Assembly (NCBI GenBank): GCA_963702995.1
Contig: OY969783.1
Coordinates: forward strand, 3,720,001 to 3,784,000
Length of the DNA: 64,000 nt
Direction of reading: 5' to 3'
DNA from: MFD04580-c1 sp963702995
Lineage (GTDB): Bacteria > Planctomycetota > Phycisphaerae > Tepidisphaerales > Tepidisphaeraceae
The notes beneath the pieces were generated by a model that saw only the letters and a program-made list of their open reading frames with translations, had not been told where the DNA came from and made no database searches. Both the position numbers and the translations under genes were made by a program. Positions 39,424 to 51,000 of the stretch are shown here, in pieces. Each line of letters opens with the position of its first letter. Position 1 is the stretch's first letter.

Positions 39424-41193
39424 ATGGCAAAGAGCAAGCGCCTCGGCGAGCTGCTGATCGACTGGGGCATCATCAGTGCCAAAGAAGTTCAGAAGGCCCT
39501 CGACCACGGAAAGGTAAAAGGCCTTCGCATTGGTGAAGCGCTCGTTGACCTGAAACTCGCCCAGGAGAACCAGGTTTACAAAGCGCTGGCCCAGCAGCAC
39601 AACATGGAGTATGTCGAGGTCACCGCCAGCTCCCTCCCCGCGAACTTCACCAACCTCGTCCCCGAAGACCTGATGCGAAAGTACCTCATCCTCCCTCTGG
39701 GGACGGAGAGCGGCCGCCTTCGCGTCGTCGTGCATGACCCGCTCGACCTGGAAATGCTCGACATCCTTCGATTCCGCCTGCACAAGGAAATCAAGCCCGT
39801 CCTGGCGCCCCGCGGCCGCATCAAGGCCGTCCTGGACGACGTCTTCCAGCTCACCAGCAAGATGACGATCGACAAAACCATCGATAAATCGATGGACAAG
39901 ACCGTTGACCGCTCGGTGGACAAGAGCGTGGATCGCTCGGTTGACAAGAGCGTTGACATCTCGGGCAAATCGATCGACCTCGCCGCCGGCGAAGACCCGA
40001 CCAACGACGCGACCCAGGCCCCCATCATCAAGCTCGTGCATGCGATGATCGCCGAAGCCGTCCGCACCCGGGCGAGCGATATCCACGTCGAGCCGATGAA
40101 AGACCGCGTCCGCATCCGCTACCGGATCGACGGCGAATGCGTGCCGCGCGACAACGTCAAGCTGAGCCTTCGAGCCCCGTTGATCTCCCGATTGAAGATC
40201 ATGGCGGGCATCGACATCGCCGAGAAGCGGCTCCCGCAGGACGGCCGCATCAAGATGACAGTCGATAAGCAAAACATCGACTTCCGCGTCAGCACGCTGC
40301 CGGCGTATCACGGCGAATCGGTCGTGCTGCGTATCCTGCGGCCGGACAACGTTCGAATCGGCATCCAAAACATGGGCTTCGAGGAGGAAGATCACAAGAT
40401 CTTCATGAAGACGATTAAGCGGCCCAACGGCATCTTCCTCGTCACCGGGCCCACCGGATCGGGCAAAACGACCACACTCTACGGTGCTCTGAATGAGCTA
40501 AACCGCCCCGACCGTAAGATCATCACGGCCGAGGACCCGGTCGAATATAACTTCGCCGGCATCAATCAGTGCCAGGTGCGTGAAGCGATCGGCCTGTCGT
40601 TCCAGAAGATCCTGCGGGCCATGCTTCGCCAGGCGCCCAACATCATCCTGGTCGGTGAAATTCGAGACCTGGAAGTGGCGGAAGTCGCCGTGCAGGCCGC
40701 ACTGACGGGCCACCTGGTCTTCAGCACCCTGCACACGAACGACGCGCCGGGCGCGATCACCCGCCTCATTGATATGGGCGTGAAACCGTTCCTCGTCGCC
40801 AGTTCGATCCAGGCGGTCCTGGGGCAGCGGCTCATCCGAATCCTGTGCGATAAGTGCAAAGTGCCGGACAAGGAACCGGACATGAGCTGGCTCAAGCTCG
40901 TCGGCATCACCGAGAGCGAGGCGAAGGATCGAACGGTCTTCAAGCCGCGCGGCTGCGAGAATTGCAACGGCATCGGCTTCCGCGGCCGCCGCGGCATCTT
41001 CGAAATGATGACCATGAACAGCGTCATCCGAAACCTCGCCTTTGAACGGGCGCCCACCAACAAGATCCGCAAGGCCGCTTTGGCCAGTGGCATGAAGAGC
41101 CTGCTTCAGGACGGCAAGCTCAAGATCCTCCGCGGGATCACAACGGCCGAAGAAATCGTCAAGGTCGCACAGGTCGAGGGGATCGTTACTTAA
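39424..41193 (+). CDS. type IV pilus/type II secretion ATPase 1 (GspE/PilB family)
   Basis: A 589-residue hexameric ATPase that would drive polymerisation of pilins or pseudopilins. The N-terminal GSPII_E_N domain (residues 1-140: LGELLIDWGIISAKEVQKAL) is joined to the ATPase core by an unusual linker: residues about 148-184 repeat D-[KR]-[ST]-[VIM] nine times. The Walker A is GPTGSGKTT (342-350), followed by AEDPVEY and the GEIRDLEVAEVAVQAALTGH box. A Cys4 zinc site is in LCDKCKVPDK and GCENCNGIGFRGRRG. It is intact. With pilT and the second ATPase downstream it forms a cluster without pilC or pilM-Q genes. Confidence 0.93.
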   Translation: MAKSKRLGELLIDWGIISAKEVQKALDHGKVKGLRIGEALVDLKLAQENQVYKALAQQHNMEYVEVTASSLPANFTNLVPEDLMRKYLILPLGTESGRLRVVVHDPLDLEMLDILRFRLHKEIKPVLAPRGRIKAVLDDVFQLTSKMTIDKTIDKSMDKTVDRSVDKSVDRSVDKSVDISGKSIDLAAGEDPTNDATQAPIIKLVHAMIAEAVRTRASDIHVEPMKDRVRIRYRIDGECVPRDNVKLSLRAPLISRLKIMAGIDIAEKRLPQDGRIKMTVDKQNIDFRVSTLPAYHGESVVLRILRPDNVRIGIQNMGFEEEDHKIFMKTIKRPNGIFLVTGPTGSGKTTTLYGALNELNRPDRKIITAEDPVEYNFAGINQCQVREAIGLSFQKILRAMLRQAPNIILVGEIRDLEVAEVAVQAALTGHLVFSTLHTNDAPGAITRLIDMGVKPFLVASSIQAVLGQRLIRILCDKCKVPDKEPDMSWLKLVGITESEAKDRTVFKPRGCENCNGIGFRGRRGIFEMMTMNSVIRNLAFERAPTNKIRKAALASGMKSLLQDGKLKILRGITTAEEIVKVAQVEGIVT

Positions 41194-41226
41194 AGCCGTC
41201 GAAGCCGCGGCTTGCCGTTCACTTAA

Positions 41227-41455
41227 CACTACAACGCCGAATAGCCATAAAGCCTTGCGAGAAAAGAAGAGAAATCCGAAGCACAAAATCCCAGGGAAAC
41301 AGAAAGGAAGACAAAGCGGAAAACGACTCTCCTTCCGCATCCGCTTTCATCGGTTTTCTTTCTTTCCGCTTGGTCATTCCTTCGGATTTCGGATTTCGGG
41401 CTTCGGATTTTGCCTTCTTCGTTCCGCCGCGATTCGCGAAGTAGCACGGTACTGT
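41227..41455. mobile_element. MITE-like repeat, copy 2 (inverted)
   Basis: The reverse complement aligns with 7396-7616 over its whole length. Shared blocks on this strand are GAAATCCGAAGC near the left, CATCGGTTTTCTTTCTTTCC and GCTTGGTCATTCCTTCGGAT. The termini are degraded: CACTACAACG remains on the left. It occupies most of the 391-base gap between the two pilus-motor genes. Confidence 0.7.
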
Positions 41456-41584
41456 TAAGACGGCGCGCCGTAGGCGTGGAAAAGCTTTGCCCGGCTTGTC
41501 TGTCGGCGTAAACTAGGGGCGTCGTTTGAGCTTGTGACGGGGTCGCCCACCGTGGGCGCGACCGGCCGAACCGGATCGTACATC

Positions 41585-42832
<1,248 letters not shown>

Positions 42833-42925
42833 GCCCCCGCCGCCGCGTTTCGCGGACGGCGCCTCCCGACCGGCGACGCCGCGAGATCGCCAGAAATCAC
42901 GAGAGTCGATAGAGCAAGGACCCCG

Positions 42926-45067
42926 ATGTCACGTACCACCCCACCCACCGCCCTTCCGTCCGGTAGCCCGGACGACTCGACCCCCCGCCCCCCGGGTGCG
43001 GCGGCCGGCAATGGCGACAGCGCTTCGCCACCCGGCGTTCCGATTTCCCCCTCCGCCGGGAACCTTCCGCCCATCGCCCGCGCTCCCACCGGGCCGTCGC
43101 TGGGGCAGCGCACAGGCCCGACCCTGGGCGCCCGCGTCGGCCCGACGCTCAACCGTGCCCCCGGCGTCACTCCTGTCGGCCCAGCCGGCGCGCCGCGACC
43201 TCCCGGCGCACCCGCGGGCCCCGGCGCCATCCGTCCCCCGGTCGGCCCGGCGCGACCCGCCGCGACGCCTGGGGCGCCAGGGGCGCCCGGCGGCGGCGCC
43301 GCCGCGGTGGCTGTCCCCGGCGGCCCAATCCCGATCAGTGAGCTCAAGGGCCGCCCCATCGGCCGCGTGCTGACCAAGATGGGAAAGGTCACCCGCGAGC
43401 AGGTCGTCGAGGCGCTGACCTTCCAGAAATCCAAGGGCGGCGCCCTCGGCCGCATTCTCGTTGACCTTGGCTACGTTAAGCCGCCGGACCTCAATTTCGC
43501 CCTTGCCGCGCAGCGCGGGTATGAGCTGGTGAGCCTCGAAGGCAAGGAGATCTCCAAAGAGCTGATCGACGCCGTCCCCCACCAGATCGCCACGACTCAA
43601 AAGGTACTGCCGATCTCGCTCGATAAGACCGTGAAGCCGCCGAAGCTCACCGTGGCGATGGCCACGCATGAGAACTTTCGTGCCCTGGACGACCTTCGCA
43701 CCCTGATGGGCTACCAGGTGGAGGCCGTGCTGGCCGACTCCGACGAGCTCGAGAAGCTCATCACCAAGCACTACAAGGGTGGTGGCGTCGGGGACCTCGC
43801 CAACATCATCAACGAGTTGAAGACCGACGACGCACTGAAGGACCTCAAGGGCCGCGGCGAGTCGATCGATCTGGATGCCATCAAAGGGGCGGCCGACTCG
43901 AACCCCGTCCGCAAGCTGATCAACCTGGTGCTGCTTCAGGCCATCAAGGACAAGGCATCGGACATCCACTTCGAGCCGTTTGAAGACGAATTCAAGATGC
44001 GGTATCGCATTGACGGCGTGCTGTATGAGATGATGCCGCCGCCGCCGCACATCGCTTCGGCGATCAGTTCGCGCGTGAAAGTCATGGCGAACCTGGACAT
44101 CGCCGAGCGCCGCATGCCGCAGGACGGCCGCATCGAGCTGAACGTCAACAACCAGCCGATCGACCTTCGCGTCAGCGTGCTTCCGACCATGTTCGGCGAG
44201 TCGGTCGTCATGCGCGTGCTCGATCGAAGCAACGTGAGCCTTGATATTGACAAGCTCGGGCTGCGCGAGGAAGAGAACAAGATCATCCGGCAGTTGATCC
44301 ACAAGCCCAACGGGATCGTGGTTGTCACCGGCCCGACCGGCTCCGGGAAGACGACGACGCTCTACTCGGCGCTGCGGGAGTTGAACGACATCAGCACCAA
44401 GCTGATCACCGCCGAAGACCCGGTCGAATATGACATCGACGGGGTCATCCAGTGCCAGATCAAGCCCGACATTGAATTGACGTTCGCGAAGATCCTGCGG
44501 TCCATGTTGCGTCAGGACCCGGACATCATCCTGATCGGTGAGATCCGCGATAAAGAGACGGCCGAAATCGCCGTCCAGGCCTCACTGACGGGCCACCTGG
44601 TCTTCAGCACCCTCCACACGAACGACGCGCCCAGCGCCATCGCCCGTATGCTTGACCTGGGGCTGGAGCCGTTCCTCATCACCGCGACGATCGAAGGCAT
44701 TGTCGCCCAGCGCCTGGTCCGCCGAATCTGCCCCAAGTGCAAGACCGAGTACACCCCCGCCGAAGAGCAGTTGATGGAGCTCGAGCTCCGCGGCGACGAC
44801 GTCGCCGGAAAGCGGTTCTTCTACGGCAAGGGGTGCGACAACTGCAACAACACCGGCTATCGCGGCCGCCAGGGCCTGTACGAGATCATGGTGCTCGACG
44901 ACGAAATGCGCGACATGATCGTCAAGCACGCCAGCACTCAGGTGCTCCGCATCGAGGCCCGCAAACGCGGCATGCGAACCCTCCGCCAGGCCGGCCTGCT
45001 CGCCATCTTCGACGGCATCACCAGCATCGAGGAAGTCGTCCGCGAAACAATCATGGAAGAGGAATAA
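42926..45067 (+). CDS. type IV pilus/type II secretion ATPase 2 (GspE/PilB family)
   Basis: 713 residues. The first about 135 are a Pro/Gly/Ala-rich, probably disordered extension (RPPGAPAGPGAIRPPVGPAR), absent from the first ATPase. The GSPII_E_N domain follows (RPIGRVLTKMGKVTREQVVE), then the core with Walker A GPTGSGKTT (469-477), AEDPVEYDI and the GEIRDKETAEIAVQASLTGH box. A Cys4 zinc site is in ICPKCKTEYTPAEEQ and CDNCNNTGYRGR. It is intact and ends 19 bases inside a perfect palindrome that probably terminates the operon. The two assembly ATPases may drive different fibres, for example the pseudopilins at 26.6-28.5 kb. Confidence 0.93.
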   Translation: MSRTTPPTALPSGSPDDSTPRPPGAAAGNGDSASPPGVPISPSAGNLPPIARAPTGPSLGQRTGPTLGARVGPTLNRAPGVTPVGPAGAPRPPGAPAGPGAIRPPVGPARPAATPGAPGAPGGGAAAVAVPGGPIPISELKGRPIGRVLTKMGKVTREQVVEALTFQKSKGGALGRILVDLGYVKPPDLNFALAAQRGYELVSLEGKEISKELIDAVPHQIATTQKVLPISLDKTVKPPKLTVAMATHENFRALDDLRTLMGYQVEAVLADSDELEKLITKHYKGGGVGDLANIINELKTDDALKDLKGRGESIDLDAIKGAADSNPVRKLINLVLLQAIKDKASDIHFEPFEDEFKMRYRIDGVLYEMMPPPPHIASAISSRVKVMANLDIAERRMPQDGRIELNVNNQPIDLRVSVLPTMFGESVVMRVLDRSNVSLDIDKLGLREEENKIIRQLIHKPNGIVVVTGPTGSGKTTTLYSALRELNDISTKLITAEDPVEYDIDGVIQCQIKPDIELTFAKILRSMLRQDPDIILIGEIRDKETAEIAVQASLTGHLVFSTLHTNDAPSAIARMLDLGLEPFLITATIEGIVAQRLVRRICPKCKTEYTPAEEQLMELELRGDDVAGKRFFYGKGCDNCNNTGYRGRQGLYEIMVLDDEMRDMIVKHASTQVLRIEARKRGMRTLRQAGLLAIFDGITSIEEVVRETIMEEE

Positions 45068-45116
45068 AAGGGTCAGAAGGTATTTCCCGCAGGCAATAAT
45101 ACCTTCTGACCCTTTT
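45066..45116. terminator. bidirectional terminator, perfect 19-bp inverted repeat
   Basis: AAAAGGGTCAGAAGGTATT (45066-45084), a 13-base loop, AATACCTTCTGACCCTTTT (45098-45116). Flanked by A on the left and T on the right, so it works on both strands between the converging ATPase and purD genes. Confidence 0.9.
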
Positions 45117-45121
45117 ACGGT

Positions 45122-46390
45122 TTACCGGAGCGCCTGGCGGCCGATGTCGGTCCGGTAGTGCATGCCGTCAAAGTGAATCGCTTCCATCGCCTTATAGGCA
45201 CGGGCCTTGGCGTCGGCGATGGTCTTGCCCAGGGCCGTCACGCCGAGAACCCGGCCGCCATCCGTGACGAGGCGGCCGCCTACGAGCCGCGTCCCTCCCT
45301 GGAAAACCTTCACATCCGGCATCGCGTCCGCTTTGTCCACCCCAGTGATCGGGACGCCGGTCGAGTAGCTGCCCGGATACCCCTTGCTCGATGCGACGAC
45401 GCACATCGACGGGCGGTCGTCCCATTTCAGCTCGATCTCATCGAGCTTGCCGTCGGCGACGGCCAGCATCACCTCGAGCAGATCGTTCTTCAGCCGCATC
45501 ATCAGCGGCTGAGTCTCCGGGTCGCCGAACCGGCAATTGAACTCCAGCACGCGCGGGCCGTTGTTGGTCAGCATGAGCCCGGCGTAGAGCACGCCCTTGT
45601 ACTCGATCCCCTCCCGCAACAGCCCGTCCACCGCCGGGACAAGAATGTCCCGCTCGACCGAGTGCAGCACGGCGTCGGTGATGACCGGCGTCGGCGAATA
45701 CGCCCCCATGCCGCCGGTCATCGGGCCGGTATCGCCGTCGTCGATCGGCTTATGGTCCTGGCTCGTCTCCATCACGTAGATGTTGCGGCGATCGACGAAC
45801 GCGAGGACCGACACCTCCGGGCCCTGCAAAAGCTCTTCGACGACCACGCGGGCGCCGGCCTCGCCGAACTCCTTCTTCCGCATGATGCGATCAATCGCGT
45901 CCAGCGCATCCTGCGTCCGGTAGCAAACCGTCACGCCCTTCCCCTTCGCCAGGCCCGTCGCTTTCACGACGACCGGCTCGTCTCGCACCTTGATCCACTC
46001 GTCGGCGGCGCGCGGATCGGTAAAGGATCGCGCCTCGGCGGTCGGGATCGACTGGTGCCGCATGATCTCTTTGGCGAACCACTTGTCCGCCTCGAGCCGG
46101 GCGGCCGCCGCCGTCGGGCCAAACACCTTCACGCCCGCCTTGGCCAGCCGATCCGCCAACCCGCCGGCGAGCGGGTCCTCAGGGCCGATCACGACGAACT
46201 CGACCCCCTTTTCGCGAATGAATCGTTCGATCTTGTCGAACTCCATCACGCCGATCGGCACGTTGTCCGCCACCTGCGCCGTCCCTGGGTTCCCCGGCGC
46301 GGCGTAGAGCGCCGTCACCCGCGGCGAATCCGCCAGCTTCCAGGCCAGTGCGTGCTCCCGAGCGCCATTGCCGATCAATAAGACTTTCAT
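45122..46390 (-). CDS. purD: phosphoribosylamine--glycine ligase
   Basis: Second step of purine synthesis, joining glycine to phosphoribosylamine with ATP. 422 residues and intact, beginning MKVLLIGNGAREHALAWKLA. ATP-grasp features are visible: VVVKATGLAKGKGVTVC, VEELLQGPEVSVLAFVD, and the catalytic FNCRFGDPETQPLMMRL. N-terminal domain residues 1 to about 100, ATP-grasp to about 300, then the C-terminal domain (SMCVVASSKGYPGSYSTG). No other pur gene nearby. Confidence 0.98.
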   Translation of the reverse strand: MKVLLIGNGAREHALAWKLADSPRVTALYAAPGNPGTAQVADNVPIGVMEFDKIERFIREKGVEFVVIGPEDPLAGGLADRLAKAGVKVFGPTAAAARLEADKWFAKEIMRHQSIPTAEARSFTDPRAADEWIKVRDEPVVVKATGLAKGKGVTVCYRTQDALDAIDRIMRKKEFGEAGARVVVEELLQGPEVSVLAFVDRRNIYVMETSQDHKPIDDGDTGPMTGGMGAYSPTPVITDAVLHSVERDILVPAVDGLLREGIEYKGVLYAGLMLTNNGPRVLEFNCRFGDPETQPLMMRLKNDLLEVMLAVADGKLDEIELKWDDRPSMCVVASSKGYPGSYSTGVPITGVDKADAMPDVKVFQGGTRLVGGRLVTDGGRVLGVTALGKTIADAKARAYKAMEAIHFDGMHYRTDIGRQALR

Positions 46391-46741
46391 GCGGTGCCGA
46401 CTCCTGACTGCAAGTGCAAGCGGGTCATCCTATCGACAATTCTCAAACATGTGCAGTCGCGCCCGCGTGGATTGCTCGGCGGCCAGCGATCAACCACCTC
46501 GGTTCACCGATCGCATGGGTAAATGAGCGAGGGAGGGAATACCCGACAGCCGCTCCGCCGCGACCCCGCGCGCCTTGGTCCCCTCTCCCCTGTACGCACG
46601 GGAAGGGGTTAGGGTGGGTTAGGGAGAGGGCGTTTGTGAGGCGGCGTTTCGGAACAGAAGAAAGAGAAAACCGCCGCGAAACTGTTCCGAGCGGCCTCCG
46701 CTTCGTCTTGAAGCAGAGCTTCAAACAGGACAGAAAGACCG
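46391..46741. other. intergenic region upstream of purD with CCCTCTCCC-family repeat
   Basis: No gene. At 46575-46632 is a third copy of the CCCTCTCCC family: CCCCTCTCCCCTGTACGCAC, then AGGGTGGGTTAGGGAGAGGG. From about 46709 a unit beginning GTCTTGAAGCAGAGCTTCAA starts the repeat cluster downstream. Confidence 0.55.
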
Positions 46742-46916
46742 AAACGCCTCCAGAGACCGAAACACCTCCAGACCCCTTTATCGAAGACCGAAACACCTCC
46801 AGACCCTTTTATTGAGGGGCGCACCTCGTCGTCTTGAAGCAAAGAGCGTCGAACAGGAAGAAAACACCTCCAGACCCCTTTATCGGTGCCGCAAAACACC
46901 TCCAGACCCTTTTTTG
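46742..46916. repeat. cluster of short direct repeats (AAACACCTCCAGACCC)
   Basis: Five copies of AAAC(A/G)CCTCCAGA with CCC(C)TTT after most of them, at about 46742, 46760, 46790, 46862 and 46895. Two longer units, GTCTTGAAGCA...AACAGGA followed by CCTCCAG, begin near 46709 and 46830. Spacing is irregular and there are no unique equal-length spacers. Confidence 0.7.
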
Positions 46917-47720
46917 TCAGAGGAGGATGAATTCGGCGTAGGGGACGGTCCAGACGGCGGGGTGGGCGAGGCGGTGGCCGGTGTAGCCGTCTTCGCCGTA
47001 GCAGGTGCCGTGGTCGGAGCAGATGACGCAGAGGCAGGGCCCGCGGCGGCGTTGAGCGCGGAAGAGCGCGCCGAGCTGCGCATCCACATACCGGAGGGCG
47101 GCCGCGTGGGAAGCGGGCGAGTCTGTCGTCGCGCCGGGGAGGTAGAAGTGATTGGGCGGGTGGATCGCCGAAATGTTCATAAACAGGAACAACCGGCGGC
47201 CGGAGGGAATGCGGCGAAGGATGTCGCCCGCGAGGCGCACCTGGTTTTCGGTGGAATTTGGCGCATGGACGCTTGTCCCCGGGCTCCAGTGGCTTTCAGC
47301 GAAGAAGGAGGGAAGGACAGACCCCAGCGGCGTCGCCTTGTTGAAAAAGCCCACGCCGCCGATGCAGGCCGTGTGATACCCGGACGCCGCGAAGCCGGAG
47401 ACGATGTTCGGGGCGTCGAACACGGCGGTTCGATCCGTCGTCGTCTCGCTGCCGGCGAACTTCGCCGCGAACAGCCGCGGCTGAACGCCCGGGGCGGCCG
47501 GTGTCGGCAGGAACCCGGCGAAGAACGCGTGATGGGCGGCATAGGTAAAACTTCCGGGGGAATGCCGCATCTCCCACTCCCCGCCGGGGAGCACGGCCGC
47601 CAGGTTCGGCGTGCGCCCCGCGGCCAGCTCGTCCCGGGCCACGTCATAGCGCAGCGTGTCCAGCGTGACGAACAGCACGTCATGCGTCCCGACCATCTGT
47701 CGCGCGTTCAGAAGGGTCAT
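46917..47720 (-). CDS. STM4013/SEN3800-type hydrolase (alkaline phosphatase superfamily)
   Basis: A 267-residue sulfatase-fold hydrolase. The N-terminus VLFVTLDTLRYDVARDEL carries the first metal-site Asp. Family features follow: RTPNLAAVLPGGEWEMRHSP, GSFTYAAHHAFFAGFLPTP, and near the end CVICSDHGTCYGEDGYTGHR with LAHPAVWTVPYAEFIL. These match the small proteins named after Salmonella STM4013. In other genomes these sit with two radical-SAM genes (STM4011 and STM4012) and STM4014; none is present here, so it is an orphan or its partners lie elsewhere. No signal peptide. Confidence 0.75.
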   Translation of the reverse strand: MTLLNARQMVGTHDVLFVTLDTLRYDVARDELAAGRTPNLAAVLPGGEWEMRHSPGSFTYAAHHAFFAGFLPTPAAPGVQPRLFAAKFAGSETTTDRTAVFDAPNIVSGFAASGYHTACIGGVGFFNKATPLGSVLPSFFAESHWSPGTSVHAPNSTENQVRLAGDILRRIPSGRRLFLFMNISAIHPPNHFYLPGATTDSPASHAAALRYVDAQLGALFRAQRRRGPCLCVICSDHGTCYGEDGYTGHRLAHPAVWTVPYAEFILL

Positions 47721-47871
47721 TGAAGGTCACTCGTCTCGATCCGGCCTCGCGACCGCGAGGCTATCCCGTCGCCAGCCAGGAGGCAATCGCGGCGGCCTCG
47801 CCAGCCGACGCGGACGTGGCCATCATTTATGGCAACGCCTCGTTTTCGACGGAGGCGCGGAAACAAATGGA

Positions 47872-47922
47872 GGGCGTGGGCCATCACGCCGCATCACGCG
47901 GCGCGTGGTGAACACGCCGTAC
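47872..47922. repeat. hairpin repeat, GGGCGTG...CACGCC family, weak copy
   Basis: GGGCGTGGGCCATCACGCC and GCGTGGTGAACACGCCGTAC form an imperfect hairpin similar to 24184-24240. The surrounding 344-base gap (47721-48064) has no credible gene. Confidence 0.45.
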
Positions 47923-48002
47923 GTTTCCGCCGGATACCGCCACCCATATGGCCACGCCGCCTACGCCCGGCAGCGGTCGGGGCGACCCTTGACCGAAAAC
48001 GG

Positions 48003-48038
48003 CCGAAGCCCGCCGGCGTCGGCGCCGGCGGGCTTCGG
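48003..48038 (-). terminator. intrinsic terminator of the FnIII gene
   Basis: Perfect 16-bp stem, CCGAAGCCCGCCGGCG with CGCCGGCGGGCTTCGG, loop of 4; followed on the minus strand by CCGTTTT. It lies 27 bases after the stop of the giant gene. Confidence 0.8.
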
Positions 48039-48064
48039 TTCGTTTAGACGGGCCTTGTCAGCGA

Positions 48065-51000
48065 TCAGACCACGATCGCCACACGGGTTGACGTATCGCT
48101 GTAGGCGGAGAAGCCGCCCGCATCGTACGCCCGGACACGGTAGGTGTAGCTCGTGCCGTTGGTGACGTTCGTATCGCTGTAGCTCGCGGAATCCGGCCCG
48201 ATGTCGGCGATCTCGGTGAAGTTGACGCCGTTGGTCGAACGCTCCACCTTGTAGCCGTCCTCGCCATTGGAGTTGTCCGTCCAGGTGAGGTTGATCTGGC
48301 CGTTGACGGCCGCCGTCGCAAGCGCGGTCGGAGTGGCCGGCAGCGTCACCGCGTCGGCCGACGGCGTGTAGTCGGAGAAGCCGCCGGCGGAGTTGACCGC
48401 CCGCACGCGGTACTGATAGTCCGTCCCTTCCGACAGGCCGGTGTCATGGTAGCTGTTCGCGTTGCCCGCGTTGAGGGTCGCGATCTCGGTGAACGTCGTC
48501 CCGCCATCCACCGACCGCTCGACGCGGTATGCGGTAGCGCCGGTTGAGTTGTCGTTCCAGGCGAGGTTAATCGCGGTGGTCGAGACCGGCGATGCCACCA
48601 ACGTGTCCGGGGCCAGCGGCAGCGATACCACCGCCGCCGCGTTGCTGTAGACGCTGTTGCGGCCGCCGTCATTCGCCCGGACGCGATAGGCGTAGCTCGA
48701 CGCTTCCGAAACCGTAGGGTCGGTGAACGTGGTGACGTTCGCCGCGACCGTGCCCACCTGCACGTAAGCCCCGCCGTTGTCCGAACGCTCGACCTTGAAC
48801 CCGGTGGCCCGAGTCGAGTTGTTCGTCCACGAGAGGTTCACCTGATCCGGGGCGGATGCCACGGCGCCCAGCCCGCTCGGGGCGGCGGGCAACGACGTCA
48901 CCGCCGAAGAGGTCGCATACCCGGAGTTGCCCGCGGCGTTTGTCGCCTTGACGCGGTAGGTGTAAGTGGTCTCTTCGGACGCGGTGGTGTCGCTGTAACT
49001 CGTGGCGTTCGCCGCGACCGCGGCCGTCAGGACGGTCCAGGTGACGCCGCTGTCGGTCGATCGCTCGACCGTGAACGCCGACTGGCCGGAGCCGGCCGTC
49101 CACGCAAGGTTGATCTGCGTGGCGGAGGCCGCCGTCGCGGTCAGGGCGCTTGGGTCGGTCGGGCGGGTCGTCACCGCCGGCGCCGTCACGTACGCCGATG
49201 CGTTGCCGGATTTGGAGGCCTTGACGCGGTAGATGTAAGTGGTCCCGGCGGCCGCGGTCGAATCGGTGTAGGTCGTCGCGTTGGCGGCGGCCGTGAAGAC
49301 GGTCCAGGTGGTGCCGTCGGTGGACCGCTCGACCTTGTACGCGGTCTCGGCGCTGGAATTGTCCGTCCAGGTGACCACCACCTGGTTCCCGCTCGTCGCG
49401 GTGACAACGAGATTGGTCGGGTCATTCAGCGGCGTCGTGGCGGCGGCGCTGCTCGTATAGCCGCTGTTGTACGCGACTCCGCCCACGGTTTCGTAGGCGC
49501 GGATGCGGTACTGGTAAGACGCGGCCTCGTGCACCGTCGTATCGGCGTAGGTTGCGACGCCGGCGGCGACGGTATCGATCTGCGCCCAGGTCGAGCCGCC
49601 GTTGGTGGATCGCTCGATCTTCACGCCCGTCGCCTGAGTCGAGCGGTTGGTCCATGACAGGTTGATCTGGGTCGAAGACCCGGCCGCCGCGGTCAGCGCC
49701 GTCGGAGAGGTCGGGCTGGTGGTGACTGTGGACGTCGGTCCGTAGAGCGACGTGCCGCCGGTGTTGTACGCCTGCACGCGGTAGGTGTAGGTCGTGCCTT
49801 CGGTCACGGTGTTGTCGCTGTAGGTGGTCGCGTTGGCGCCGGTGGTGGTCAGGACCGTGAACGACCCCGCCCCGATCGCCCGCTCTACGTGGTAGCCGGT
49901 CTCGCCGTTGGAGCTGTCCGTCCACGTGATGACCACGCGGCCGGCCGAGGGGTTCGTGGTCGTGGTCGTCGCCGGGGCGGCCGGCACCGTCGTCACGTCG
50001 GCGGTGTTGCTGAAGTCCGACAGCACCGTCCCGCCGTGGGCATGGAGGGCGGCCACCCGGTAGTGATAAGCGGTGCCCTCACTGACGCTGGTGTCGGTAT
50101 AGCCGCCCTCAATGGTGTTCACATCCGAAGCGAGCGTCGTCCAGCTATTCCCGTCGAGCGAGCGCTGAACCTCGTACGAAGTCGCGTTGCCGGAGTGATC
50201 GGTCCAGGCGAGGTCCACGCGGCCGGCGCTGACGCCAGTCGCCGACAGGCCCGTCGGCGCCGCCGGCGCGGTCGTGGCCGAAGCCGTCGCATCGGCGGAA
50301 GCCCCACCCGCGCCGATCGCGTCCACACGGTAAACGTAGTCTGTCCCCTCGACGCCGGTCGTGTCCTCGTAAGAGGTCGCGCCCGCGGCGAGATGAACGA
50401 CGGTCAGGTCGGTCCAGGTCTGGCCGCCGTCGGACGAGCGGCTGACGTCGTAGCCCGTCTCGACGGCGGAGTTATCGAGCCAGGTCAGGTCGATGGTCGT
50501 GGTTGAGAAAGGGGTCGTCCGGGCGGCCGTCAAGGCTGAAGCGGCCGTTGGGGGCGTCGTCACGTTAACCGGCCCATTGTAGACCGAGGCGTTGCCGCCG
50601 CCGGCGGTCCGGATTCGGTAGTTATAGTCGGTCCCTTCGGCCGCCGTCGCATCGGTGTAGGTCGTGTGCGAGGCGGTGACGAAGCCGATTTCCTGCCAGT
50701 TCCCACCGCCAACGGGGGAGCGTTCGATCCGGACCGTCGAAGCCGCCGCGGACACATTCGTCCAGCCGAGCGACACGCTGGTGTCGGTCTTCCCCGTCAC
50801 CGCCAGGCCTGTCGGGGGCGAAAGCGGCGTCAGGGCCGACGCCGATCCACTCGCGGGCGACGTCGCGCCGCCGGCCACCGCGCTGACGCGGTAGGCGTAG
50901 GTGACGTTCTCGGTCAGGCCCGAGTCATTCCAGCTCGTCGCGTTGGCGGCCGGGGTCGCCACCACGGACCAAGTGCCGCCGCCATCGGCGGATCGCTCGA

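Noticed and set aside
46742..46916. Possible CRISPR array
   Set aside because: Repeats are short, unevenly spaced, lack equal unique spacers, and no cas gene is near.
47720..47911. 63-codon frame (VASQEAIAAASPADADVAIIYG)
   Set aside because: TTG start, no ribosome site, and its end lies in a hairpin repeat.
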